From NCBI GenBank assembly GCA_900766135.1, contig CAAFUF010000004.1:62001-126000 (forward strand): a DNA stretch of 64,000 bases, read 5' to 3'. The DNA is from Paenibacillaceae bacterium. Its GTDB lineage: Bacteria; Bacillota; Bacilli; Paenibacillales; Paenibacillaceae. Below are positions 43,486-52,439 of this stretch, piece by piece. The notes beneath the pieces were generated by a model. The model was not told the origin of the DNA. It saw nothing but the letters and a program-made list of their open reading frames with translations, and searched no databases. The position numbers were made by a program, and so were the translations under genes. How positions within the stretch are numbered: the first letter of the stretch is position 1; every line of letters starts with the position of its first letter.

Positions 43486-44454
43486 TTATATGACCGACGT
43501 TTCGCTGAAGCTGGTCCGTTCGACGAGCCGCGGGTTTTTTCGCGTTTCCGTTTCGAATTCCATCATCTCCGAAAGACCTTCGTACAGCGAATAACGGGGT
43601 TCCCACCATAGGATATCCCGGGCTTTTCCGTTATCCAGCACGCTCTGTTCGATATCCCCTGCCTGGGCGGGCCGAAACTGCGGCTGCACGTTGCGCCCGG
43701 ACATCTCCTTGAGCATTCCAAGGGCCTCCAGAAGCGAGAGGCCGCGTCCGCTGCTGATATTCAAGACTTGACTGCCGGCACATCGCAGCGCCAGCACGTT
43801 TGCCTCCGCGACATCTTTGACGTAAACGAAATCCCGCGTCTGCAAACCATCCCCGTACACCTCCAGGGGAAGCCCCGCCACCAGCCGCTCCACGAAAGCT
43901 GTCAGCACCCCGTCTTCTCCGGTGCGCCGTTCCCGAATCCCATACACATTGGCATACCGCAGGATGGCATAATCGAGCCCGTAGCGTTCGCTGAACGATT
44001 GGATATACATCTCCGAAACCCGCTTGGAAACGCCGTAGAAAGACAATGGCTCCGTCCCGTGCGCCTCCTCGATCGGGAGATGGTCCGGATTCCCGTACAC
44101 GGCGGCCGATGAAGCGAACACGATCCGCCGCACCCCGAAGCGGACACATTGCTGCAGGAGCCGGATCGTTCCCAGGATGTTCGTCTCGGCGTCGGCCGTC
44201 GGGTCATGCAAGGAGCGGCGAACGCTCGTTTGAGCAGCCAGGTGAATGACCGCATCCGGGCGCTCCTCGGCAAAAATAAGCTCCAGTTCCTTCGAAACGA
44301 TATCTGCGGCATAAAAGCGGACCGACTCGTCCATTCTCCTCGGATCTTCCTCCTGGGCCTTATCGACGACAACCACCTGTTCCCCTTCTTCCACCAGCCG
44401 CTTGACCGTGTGACGGCCGATAAACCCCGCTCCTCCCGTGACTAGCACTTTCAT
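43486..44454 (-). CDS. NAD-dependent sugar epimerase/dehydratase (GalE-like)
   Basis: 322 aa from ATG 44454 (GGGGAG eight bases upstream). Extended short-chain dehydrogenase: NAD motif VTGGAGFIGRHTV, then HLAAQTSVRRS, active-site SSAAVYG and YGVSK (catalytic Tyr/Lys), and substrate loop LRYANVYGIRE. The set fits UDP-sugar 4-epimerases. It could supply UDP-galactose or UDP-GalNAc-type precursors to the polysaccharide cluster to its right. Exact substrate not assigned. Confidence 0.85.
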   Translation of the reverse strand: MKVLVTGGAGFIGRHTVKRLVEEGEQVVVVDKAQEEDPRRMDESVRFYAADIVSKELELIFAEERPDAVIHLAAQTSVRRSLHDPTADAETNILGTIRLLQQCVRFGVRRIVFASSAAVYGNPDHLPIEEAHGTEPLSFYGVSKRVSEMYIQSFSERYGLDYAILRYANVYGIRERRTGEDGVLTAFVERLVAGLPLEVYGDGLQTRDFVYVKDVAEANVLALRCAGSQVLNISSGRGLSLLEALGMLKEMSGRNVQPQFRPAQAGDIEQSVLDNGKARDILWWEPRYSLYEGLSEMMEFETETRKNPRLVERTSFSETSVI

Positions 44455-44703
44455 CTTCTCGACTCCCCTATTCCCCAAAAATACCGGCGTTTGCCCCGTT
44501 TCAACCACCATATGATGGCCTAGTCCGGAATAGACTAGAGAAGTGCTGGAATTTCGTCATCCCCGCACGCATTCGCGCGCCAAACGAGCGGGAGTGCAGG
44601 CAGCCTAATTCCGCGTATAGAATAACGAACCCGCTAATATACTGCTATGAATCCCTTTAACGAGACCTAACTATTTTCGCTAGAGACGGAGAGGAAACGG
44701 AGA

Positions 44704-45786
44704 ATGAAAATGAGATTACGCAAAAAGGTAGCGATCCCGGCGGTTCTTCTGCTCCTCGTGGCCGGCGGTCTGCTGACCGCTTATTTGAAATACGAGCCGT
44801 CCCGGCATTTTCGGAACGCCGATATCCCAGTGTTGGCTACGCCGGAGCCGGCCGCCGGAATCGGGTCGGGTTCGGCGAACGAAGCCGTCAAAGGGACGGA
44901 GCGTTCCGGGCAAGCCGACGGCACAAGCATCGGAACCGCCGGGGAGGCCGCGGCGGCGAAGCCCGCATCGACGGAAGAAATCCGCGGGGCCCGAAGCAGC
45001 TTTAACCTGCTGCTGCTTGCCACGGATGCCCGGGCAGATGAAGCTTCGCGCACCGACGTGCTGATGCTGGCCCACGTCAATCCGGAGCTCAGCAAGGTTA
45101 GTCTTGTTTCGATCCCCCGCGACACCCGGGTCCATCTTCCCGGCATCGGTTTGACCAAAATCAACCACGCGCACGCGATGGCGGAAGCGGGCGGCCAAGG
45201 CGGCCATGCCGGAACTCTTGCCGCAATCCAGGCGGTCAGCAATTTATGCCGCTGCTCCATCAACTATTACGTCAAAACCAACTTCGACGGGTTCGAGCAT
45301 TTCGTCGACACGATCGGCGGCGTGGATGTCGAGCTGGATGCCCCCGTCAAGCTGACCTACAATTATCGGACCCTGCCCGCCGGCAAGCAGCATTGGAATG
45401 GCGAAACCACGCTTGATTTCGTCCGGGAGCGCAAATCGCTGGATGACGGCGATAACGCCCGGCAGCGTAACCAGGCGATGGTTGTGCAGGCAATCGCCCG
45501 CAAGCTGCTCGTTCCGGACAACCTGGCCCGGCTGCCCGAGCTGATCCGCCAAGTGAAAGAGGATATTCTGGATACCAATCTGTCCGACGCCGATATGCTT
45601 AGCCTGGCTTGGATGGTTCGCGGCGTCGATCCCGAAGAGATGCATTTCGCGCAGTTTCCGGGGAGCAGCGGCAAAGCGCATGATCCGCTGGTCGACGCCG
45701 AACTGTATTACTGGATCCCGGATATGACGGCGTGGTCCGAGCTATCCCGTCAGCTCCTGGGGGATGGGGATGCGCCCGATGAATAG
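44704..45786 (+). CDS. LCP (LytR-CpsA-Psr) family ligase
   Basis: 360 aa. One N-terminal membrane helix is followed by a ~55-residue Gly/Ala/Ser-rich linker, then the LCP domain outside the cell. Conserved parts: LLLATDARADEASRTDVLML, SIPRDTRVHLPGIGLTKINHAHA, FDGFEHFVDTIGGVDVEL and FVRERKSLDDGDNARQRNQ (Arg residues that bind polyprenyl pyrophosphate). LCP enzymes move lipid-linked polymers such as capsule or teichoic acid onto peptidoglycan, which suits the adjacent exopolysaccharide genes. The stop overlaps the next gene's start, so the two are coupled. Confidence 0.9.
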   Translation: MKMRLRKKVAIPAVLLLLVAGGLLTAYLKYEPSRHFRNADIPVLATPEPAAGIGSGSANEAVKGTERSGQADGTSIGTAGEAAAAKPASTEEIRGARSSFNLLLLATDARADEASRTDVLMLAHVNPELSKVSLVSIPRDTRVHLPGIGLTKINHAHAMAEAGGQGGHAGTLAAIQAVSNLCRCSINYYVKTNFDGFEHFVDTIGGVDVELDAPVKLTYNYRTLPAGKQHWNGETTLDFVRERKSLDDGDNARQRNQAMVVQAIARKLLVPDNLARLPELIRQVKEDILDTNLSDADMLSLAWMVRGVDPEEMHFAQFPGSSGKAHDPLVDAELYYWIPDMTAWSELSRQLLGDGDAPDE

Positions 45787-47089
45787 ATCGGCCTTGCCTC
45801 ATCCTAACAATCGGCTCCGCCCGGGTGGTGGAGCCGGTGGCGGCGGGGACCCTCGCCGACACCGCCGCCGGGTACTGATCCTAGTCCTGCTGATGCTGGC
45901 CTTGGTTTGGGCCTTACTGCTGCGATGGGGGCCAGCTTCCCCCTTCCCCGCCCCCGCCTTCAACGTGAAGGAGGCCGGCGCCAAGGGGGATGGCGTCACG
46001 GACGATACGGGTGTTTTTTTGCGCGTGCTGCGGCAAGCGGCGGCTACCGGACGCAGGACGACCGTCATCGTTCCCCCCGGGACGTACCTGCTCGCTCTGG
46101 ACGAGCCGCTTCCGCTCCGCAGCGGCGTCACTCTCCGCGGCCTGGGCCGGCCGGTCTTGAAGTTCCGTGCGATTACCGGAGCTCGTTACGGGTTCGAGGC
46201 CGTCTCGGTACAAGGGCGCCGGATCCGCATCGACGGCGTCGTCATCGACGGCGGCGCGCGGCTGACCCGCGGCATCGGCATCCATAGCGGTTCGTCGGAC
46301 GTACAAATCGTAGGCAGCACGGTCCAGGATTTGAATCAACCGGCCGACCCCAAGCACCCGTTGTCGACCACCGTCGTCGCCGGCATCATGATCTATGGCG
46401 ACACCACGAACATTACGATTCTCGGCTGCACGCTGACCGACATCTCCGCACGGGAAGCTGCGCCGGTCGCCCGGGGAATCATGGCCTGGAGCGAGCCCGG
46501 ACGAACGATCGCCCGCCGCGTCAGCATTACGGGCAACCTGATCTCTTATATTTCCCCCCGGGAGGATGCGGACGGTATTTACTTCGATCAGCCGCCACAT
46601 TCCTCGCCTTTATCGGATTCCGTCATTTCCGGCAACGTCATCCACCACGCCGCCAAACGCGGGATCAAAATCTCCGCGCCCGGCATTGTCGTGAAGGACA
46701 ACCGGATCCTCAACCCCTACTCTGGAGATAACCGGTATCTCATATCTCCCAAGGACCCGCTGCCGCAGGACATGTACGCGGCCATCTCCGTTTATGCCGG
46801 CGATGTGACCGTATCCGGGAATATCATCGGAGGACCCGGCAGCTACTATGCCGCCATTGAGGCGGACGTCGGCACGGCAAGCGGCGTCGTCATCGAGCGC
46901 AACGTTATCGAGAGCGGCGCGGGCCGGCCCTTCCCCGATACGAGCGGGATCCGCCTCGGCCGGATCGGCGGCTTCCGGATCGCCGGAAACACGATCGGCG
47001 GCGCCGAAACCCCCATCCGCCTATCGGAGGAGGCCCGTTCAGCGCTCGCCACCGGAGCGGGAACGCTGACGGAGAATATGGCAAAGTAG
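45770..47089 (+). CDS. Membrane-anchored right-handed beta-helix protein (pectate-lyase-3-like)
   Basis: 439 aa from ATG 45770 (GGGGG six bases upstream; ATGs at 45764 and 45779 are alternatives). A basic N-terminus precedes one membrane helix (VLILVLLMLALVWALLL). Then comes the pectate_lyase_3 start (FNVKEAGAKGDGVTDDTGVF) and repeated coils of a parallel beta-helix (ITGNLISYIS, VISGNVIHHA, VKDNRILNP, VSGNIIGGP, IERNVIESG). Such proteins bind or cut uronic-acid-containing polysaccharides. Coupled to the LCP gene, it may process or hold the polymer predicted for this locus. Catalytic residues could not be assigned. Confidence 0.8.
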   Translation: MRPMNRSALPHPNNRLRPGGGAGGGGDPRRHRRRVLILVLLMLALVWALLLRWGPASPFPAPAFNVKEAGAKGDGVTDDTGVFLRVLRQAAATGRRTTVIVPPGTYLLALDEPLPLRSGVTLRGLGRPVLKFRAITGARYGFEAVSVQGRRIRIDGVVIDGGARLTRGIGIHSGSSDVQIVGSTVQDLNQPADPKHPLSTTVVAGIMIYGDTTNITILGCTLTDISAREAAPVARGIMAWSEPGRTIARRVSITGNLISYISPREDADGIYFDQPPHSSPLSDSVISGNVIHHAAKRGIKISAPGIVVKDNRILNPYSGDNRYLISPKDPLPQDMYAAISVYAGDVTVSGNIIGGPGSYYAAIEADVGTASGVVIERNVIESGAGRPFPDTSGIRLGRIGGFRIAGNTIGGAETPIRLSEEARSALATGAGTLTENMAK

Positions 47090-47658
47090 CTGGTAAGGAG
47101 CGGGGATTGGGTTGGGGGTTAGAGATACGCTTGGCGTAGAAGAGGTGGAACAAAGTGCGGGGTAGTATGGGTTCGTTTGGAGGTAGTAGATAAGGTGGGA
47201 TGTAGTACGTGGGTTTTGAGTAAATAGCGATGTGTCTGATAAGTGCCTAGTGTGGCAGTCGCGCGAGCGGGTGGGGGATTGGTGAGTGCTTTATATGCCA
47301 GTTGAGAGTTTGGTGGGCACTCGGGTTATGCTTAATGCGGCAATTGAGAGCCGGTGGGGTCTTGGTGAGTTCTTGGTGCGACAATCGAACGTCGAGTGAG
47401 GTGCTTGGAGCGTGCCTTTGGCAGTCGAGCACTGGTGAGGCGATTGGTTAGTAGTGCCTGCTATTACAGCGTCAAGTGAGGCGTTTGGTGCGTGCCTGTA
47501 GCAGTCGAGAGCTTGGTAGGTACTTGCATAATGCTTAATGTGGCAATTGAGAGCCGGTGGGTGCCTGGTGAGTGCTTAATGTGTTAATCGAGCGAGCGGG
47601 TACGGTGCAGAGTACGGGAGTGCGTTAGTTAGATGCACGCATTACCACCTTTCCGTTC
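47090..47658. repeat. G/T-rich degenerate repeat region left of the insertion sequence
   Basis: About 570 bp with no gene. It is strongly strand-asymmetric (G and T on the plus strand). A ~41-bp unit beginning TGCTTAATG occurs at 47329-47369 and 47532-47572 with four differences. Many weaker relatives (GGCAGTCGAG..., GAGTGAGGTGCTTGG...) lie between and before, suggesting an old tandem array. Confidence 0.6.
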
Positions 47659-49329
47659 AAAATGTTGTAATTAAGAGTCAATTTCATAAATCAGTTTGCT
47701 GGAGAGCATACCTGTCCAAAATCCGAGTCACTTTTTAAAAAAATCAGGCAACTTGCTGACGCTCGCTCAACTGCTTGTTCAACTTGTCTAATGCAAACTT
47801 GCTGAGATTATAGGCCAACGTGCTCAACTGGAAATCGACGCTCGCTCGAACACCACGGTGACGTGTGCGTCTCAGGCCGAAGTACTCCTTGAGGTAGGCA
47901 AATACGCGTTCCACAGCGGTTCGTTTCTTGTACAGCTTCGCATAGCTCTCGCTTCCTCTTGCTGGATAGGTGTGCTTGCGCAAATCCGTTTCAATGCGGA
48001 TCTTAAAGACCTTTTGGCAGCAGGACTCGGCAAACGGACAATCCTTGCACTCGCTTGGCCGGGTATACCGAAGTGTCTCGTACTTAGCATCGAAACTGTC
48101 GTACCGGTAGGCATGGCCCTCTTTGCAAACGGGATGGTAATCCCGGTTCATCCCCTCGGGCGGCTCCGTATGGTGGATCATATCAATGACCGGGTAGGCG
48201 CCTAGCGAGTGAATCAACTGGTAGATCGCCTTGCTGTCGTAACCTTTGTCTCCCAAGACGTGCTTCACTTTAAGTAAGGGAAACTTCAGCGGCAGGCCCT
48301 TGAGCAGCAGGATGGCCATCCGCTGGTCGTTTGGGTTCGCCGAGCTAAGTACGCCGCTGAGGATGTACTGGCGATCGCTATCGACCAGCACATTCGCTTT
48401 GAAACCATACCAACTGGTGAGTCTGCCCTTGGAATTTTTCTTGTCGCAACGCGCGGCCTGCCTGGGCAAAGCTGCAAGCAGTTCGTCGTACGTGTAGGAC
48501 AACATGTCTTCTACTTTCTTCTCAAACGGTCCCAGGGTTGCTTCATAGGCTTCCCGTTCCTTACTCCGGCGCTCTTTTTCTTCGTTAGAGACACGTCCGC
48601 GCGGATAGACCGGTTTCTTGGGCCGCTCACTCACGGGCTGAGCTTTCAACTCGGCAACTCTGCCGCTGGCTCGTCACTTTGTTTTTTGGAACGCCGAGTG
48701 GCGCGGCGCTTGGAGGCGGACTCATGAAATTGGCTGTCCCAAGCCTCGACGATCGAGGAATCGACGGCGATATGCGTACCGGATACGAATCCCTCCTCCA
48801 TCGCGGACAGCACCAGTCGGTCTTGCAACTTCTCCAGAAGCCCATTCTGTTGCAGCGTATGGATCAGACGCGAATAAGAGGCTTCGCTCGGGATACGGTC
48901 GGAACCGGTAAACCGACACTGGACTCGAAATTCTTCGCTGGACTTGAGCCGGCCGACCAGGGAGGACACATATTCGATGCCATCCAATTTTGCAATGAGT
49001 AGCGAATAGATCATGGCCGGTACGTTTAATTCCTCCGGCCGCCCACGACCGTGTTTTTTACTTAACGATTGCATCACCGGTGCGAGGTTCAAATGTTCAA
49101 AGATCTGGCTGTATTTATCTTCAGGCTGCATTTGTAACAATTCCTCGAAGGAAAAAAGCTCGCCTTGTCGAATGGAGTAGATAAGGATTACCTCCTTTTT
49201 TTTTCTCGGGTGTTGGTTTGGTCACCTATTACTTCGAGATTTGGGGAGGTACTCCCTTTTTTATTCCTAGAAAAGCTAGTCACAGTAAGGATTTAGATTT
49301 ATGAAATTGACTCCGAAATGCAACATTTT
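47659..49329 (-). mobile_element. Insertion sequence with DUF772/DDE transposase, ends mapped
   Basis: 1671 bp bounded by 34-bp imperfect terminal inverted repeats, 47659-47692 and 49296-49329. Reading inwards, both start AAAATGTTG and share GAGTCAATTTCATAAATC; mismatches cluster in bases 10-16. It contains one transposase gene, now frameshifted. I could not recognise a target-site duplication in the flanks, so the insertion may be old or the outer ends slightly off. The family is probably IS1182-like, judged from transposase sequence. Confidence 0.85.
47744..49140 (-). pseudogene. Transposase, IS1182-like, frameshifted
   Basis: Two adjoining reading frames make one transposase: 48646-49140 (DUF772-like N-terminal half, first catalytic Asp in IAVDSSIVEAWD) and 47744-48649 (second Asp in VLGDKGYDSKAIY, Glu in KKRTAVERVFAYLKEYFGL). 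At the junction GAGTTG occurs twice eight bases apart (48647-48652 and 48655-48660). Removing eight bases restores AELKAQ across the joint, so an 8-bp slippage duplication probably broke the gene. The frame is also open upstream of the TTG at 49140 (IYSIRQGELFSFEELL) to an AAGGAGG at 49191-49197, but no canonical start codon follows that site. Programmed frameshifting is a less likely alternative. Confidence 0.82.
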
Positions 49330-49771
49330 TGCTCTGGCAGCTAGAAAAAGTGCGATATGGACATGAGAGTCTAAGTTGGAGACGTCAAGCTAGCAAGCTG
49401 GGATAGTGCAGGTTACAAGCTCATGCTCGTTACATAGGCGGCGGAAACCTAGGGGCGCTGGGCTACATGCCAGGATGACGGGTGGCTACAAGTTACGATG
49501 GTGTGACAGGCTAGGTGGTTTGCGGTAGGCTATGATCTATGATTATGATGGCGTGGCAAGGCTAAGTCGGCGGTAGGCTATGATCTATGATGGCGTGGCA
49601 AGGCCGGGTCGGCGGTAGGCTATGATCTATGATGGCGTTGCAAGGCTGGGTCGGCGGTAGGCTATGATAGCAGTAGTTACGATAGCGGTAGTTTACGACA
49701 GCAGTAGTTACGACGGCCTTATGCTACAACAGCCGTAAGCTACAACAGCCGTAAGCTACAACAGCCGTAAG
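49330..49771. repeat. Tandem repeats between the insertion sequence and the EPS cluster
   Basis: 442 bp with no gene. A 42-bp unit starting GCGGTAGGCTATGATCTATG is repeated at 49522 (with 6 extra bases), 49570 and 49612, with a partial copy at 49654. Then a 16-bp unit AGCCGTAAGCTACAAC is repeated at 49731, 49747 and 49763. The array runs up to the stop codon of the phosphoglycosyltransferase gene. Confidence 0.85.
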
Positions 49772-51241
49772 CTACGATGGCGGCAGGGTCGACGTCGGAG
49801 CCATCGTAGCGGCAGCCGCTGTTCCGCCGGATGCGGTGGAACCAACGGCCGTGTCCATCGTTGCTGCCGGGACGTCCTTCCCTCCGGCGGCCTCCACGCC
49901 TTTGGCTTGTTCCCGCTGGACTACGACCCGAATCGTCTGGAACAGGATTTTGAGGTCGAGCAGCAGCGAGTATCTTTTGATGTACATCAGGTCGTAACGC
50001 AGCTTGTCGGACGGCGTGGTTGCATACCCCGCCATGACTTGGGCATATCCGGTTAATCCCGGCTTCACCATCAGCCGATAAGTGTAATGCGGCAGTTCTT
50101 CCTTGAAGCGGTTAATGAAGAACGCTCGCTCCGGCCGGGGACCGACCAGGCTCATATGACCAAGCAGCACATTAAATAACTGCGGCAATTCGTCAATGCG
50201 GGTGGCGCGGATCCACTGGCCCAGCCGGGTCACCCGCGCATCATTTCGCCCGGCCAACACAGGGCCGGTTGCCGTTTCCGCACCGTCCACCATGCTGCGG
50301 AACTTATACAGCGGGAACGGTTTCTCCTGCAGGCCGATGCGCTCCTGGACGTACAGTGCCTTCCCCCGCGACGTCAGCGGAATCAAGACGAACATCGCCA
50401 GCATGACAGGAGACGCCGCCAGCAGCAGAAGCGATGAAGCCGCCAGATCAAAGAGACGCTTGAACAACCGCTCCGGCAGCGTCAACTGCGGCGGCATAAG
50501 CGAGTAAACAAGCAAATCGCCAATTTGCTGCGGTTCGGCGTCGGCCAAATAGAGCTCGTAAAAATCGGGAACGATGACCACTTCCATCTTCCTCTGTCCG
50601 GCGGTCCGTACCCACTCCGCCTTCGTTTCGGGGGCCAACCCCGGCCCGACGAGCAGCGTCTCCATCCCCTCCCACCCTTGCTCCGGCAGCGCTGCGACAG
50701 TACTGCAGCCGTCCGTTCGAACGATCCGTTCAACGCGGAACCAGGGCTTCCCCTGCTCCAGCATGCTGCGCAGCACTTCGTCGCCCGAAGCTTCGCCGCC
50801 GATGACGGCCAGTGTTTTTTTGCGGCTGAACCCCTTGCTTTGGACATAAAAAAGCAGAAGGCGCAATCCGAACGACAGCAACAGCTGGGCCGCAAACGCA
50901 ATGAGCAGCAGGCTTGGGGTCAAGCTGAACAATTTGCTCGCATAACCGAACACGATGAGCTCCGCAGCGACGAACAGCTGAGCCAGCAGCAAATTCCACA
51001 GAAATTGGGCCGGCTTCCGCCGTCCAGCCAGATCGTACAGGTTAAAAAAATAATACGTCATCACCGTAAACATCCCCAGCCACGGCGCGCTGCGGAACGG
51101 GGGATCCCCCAGGAACGCGGGAGTGCTCCACTCCCCCTGAGGCCGTAGTCCGGCGGCAATCCGGTAACTGGCATAGATCACCAGCAGGTCAAGCAGCAGG
51201 AGCACCACCTTCATTCCGTTATTCCGATACAGCCTGATCAT
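49772..51241 (-). CDS. Polyprenyl-phosphate sugar-1-phosphate transferase (initiating PGT)
   Basis: 489 aa, last gene of the polysaccharide operon. It has four to five membrane helices in residues 8-130, a NAD-like/CoA-binding middle domain (KTLAVIGGEASGDEVLRSML), a fifth membrane helix (LFDLAASSLLLLAASPVMLAM), and the bacterial sugar transferase catalytic domain: YKFRSMVDGAE, RIDELPQLFNVLLGHMSLVGPRPE, KPGLTGYAQVMAG. It loads the first sugar phosphate onto undecaprenyl phosphate. The last ~40 residues are A/T/S/G-rich and end in the neighbouring tandem repeats. The ATG has GGAGGAGGGAG upstream and overlaps the previous gene by 23 bp. Confidence 0.92.
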   Translation of the reverse strand: MIRLYRNNGMKVVLLLLDLLVIYASYRIAAGLRPQGEWSTPAFLGDPPFRSAPWLGMFTVMTYYFFNLYDLAGRRKPAQFLWNLLLAQLFVAAELIVFGYASKLFSLTPSLLLIAFAAQLLLSFGLRLLLFYVQSKGFSRKKTLAVIGGEASGDEVLRSMLEQGKPWFRVERIVRTDGCSTVAALPEQGWEGMETLLVGPGLAPETKAEWVRTAGQRKMEVVIVPDFYELYLADAEPQQIGDLLVYSLMPPQLTLPERLFKRLFDLAASSLLLLAASPVMLAMFVLIPLTSRGKALYVQERIGLQEKPFPLYKFRSMVDGAETATGPVLAGRNDARVTRLGQWIRATRIDELPQLFNVLLGHMSLVGPRPERAFFINRFKEELPHYTYRLMVKPGLTGYAQVMAGYATTPSDKLRYDLMYIKRYSLLLDLKILFQTIRVVVQREQAKGVEAAGGKDVPAATMDTAVGSTASGGTAAAATMAPTSTLPPS

Positions 51242-52439
51242 AAACTTCTCCCTCCTCCGCGTCCCCCAGGCGCGGCCGTACCCTGTTAGCTTCCGCTGGC
51301 TCCATCAGCCCAAGCCCCGCATAGATCGCCGCCACATCGCGGCGGATCTGCTCCAAATCGTACAGCCCCGCCAGCTTGCGGCTGTACTCGCCCATCCGCC
51401 GCCGCAGCGCGGCGTCCTGCTGCAGCCGCTCGAGGGCATCGGCAGTGGCCGGCACGTCCCCGACCGGAACGAGGTACCCGTTACGGCCGGGGACAACGAG
51501 GTCGCGGCTGCCGCGCACCGCCGTCGCCACCAGCGGCCGGCCGGCGGCCAGGCCCTCGAGCAGCGCCTTTGGCAGGCCCTCCCGCCGGGACGGGAGCGCC
51601 AGAGCGTCGGCGACTTGCAGCAACTGCGGCACATCGCGGCGGTAACCGAGGAAGCGCACCGCCCGTGCCACGCCGTACTCCGCGGCGAGCTGCCGGTAAC
51701 GCGCTTCCTCCCGACCAACCCCGGCCAGCAGCAGCACGGCGGGGAAGCCCCTACGGCGCAGCTCCCCGATCGCGCCGATCAGTTGTGCCTGATTTTTGTT
51801 GCGGTTCAACTCCGCAATGCAAAGCACGGCGAAATCATCCGGGGCCAAGCCGAGATCGCAGCGCAACCGCTGGCGTTCGCCCCCCTCCCGGGCCGAGTGC
51901 AAAGACAGGTCAACGCCAACCCCGGGGACATAAACCGATCGGCCGCGCACCGGAAAAGCGGCCGCCCGCCGTTCATCCTCCCGGTTTATCGTTACGAGGA
52001 TGTCGGTCCAACGCGACAGAAACCGCTCCAGCGGATAATACAACAGCCAGCTAAGCCTAGGAGCCCCGGCATAAAAATGAAAACCATGCGCGGTATATAC
52101 GATTTTGGGGTAGGGTCGACCCGCCAGCCGGGCGGCCAACCGGCAGACCACGCTCGCGTTGGGCGTATGCACATGAATCAGGTCGTACCGCTCCCGTTTT
52201 AGCCAGCCTATGAGCTCCCGCATGGCCCTAAGGTTCCCGGGAGCCAGCGGATTGCGGCTAAACGGCAGGTCCCGGCACGCAAACCCGGCGGCTTCCACCT
52301 CGTCCCGGCCGTGATCCGGGGCAGCGTAGGCATGGACCGTGAACCCGGCATCCCGCAGGTCGCTCATAAAAGGCAAATGGAATGCCGCCAAGTGGGCGTA
52401 GACCGTTGCGACATAGGCTGCTTTTCGCGTTTGCGTCAT
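51219..52439 (-). CDS. Glycosyltransferase family 4
   Basis: 406 aa GT-B fold enzyme. The N-lobe has AYVATVYAHLAAFHLPFMSDL and IHVHTPNASVVCRLAARLAG; KIVYTAHGFHFYAGAP is typical of EPS glycosyltransferases. The C-lobe carries the donor-binding site LALPSRREGLPKALLEGLAAGRPLVAT (E-x7-E). Substrates are unknown. It starts inside the stop of the upstream glycosyltransferase (ATGA). Confidence 0.9.
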   Translation of the reverse strand: MTQTRKAAYVATVYAHLAAFHLPFMSDLRDAGFTVHAYAAPDHGRDEVEAAGFACRDLPFSRNPLAPGNLRAMRELIGWLKRERYDLIHVHTPNASVVCRLAARLAGRPYPKIVYTAHGFHFYAGAPRLSWLLYYPLERFLSRWTDILVTINREDERRAAAFPVRGRSVYVPGVGVDLSLHSAREGGERQRLRCDLGLAPDDFAVLCIAELNRNKNQAQLIGAIGELRRRGFPAVLLLAGVGREEARYRQLAAEYGVARAVRFLGYRRDVPQLLQVADALALPSRREGLPKALLEGLAAGRPLVATAVRGSRDLVVPGRNGYLVPVGDVPATADALERLQQDAALRRRMGEYSRKLAGLYDLEQIRRDVAAIYAGLGLMEPAEANRVRPRLGDAEEGEVYDQAVSE

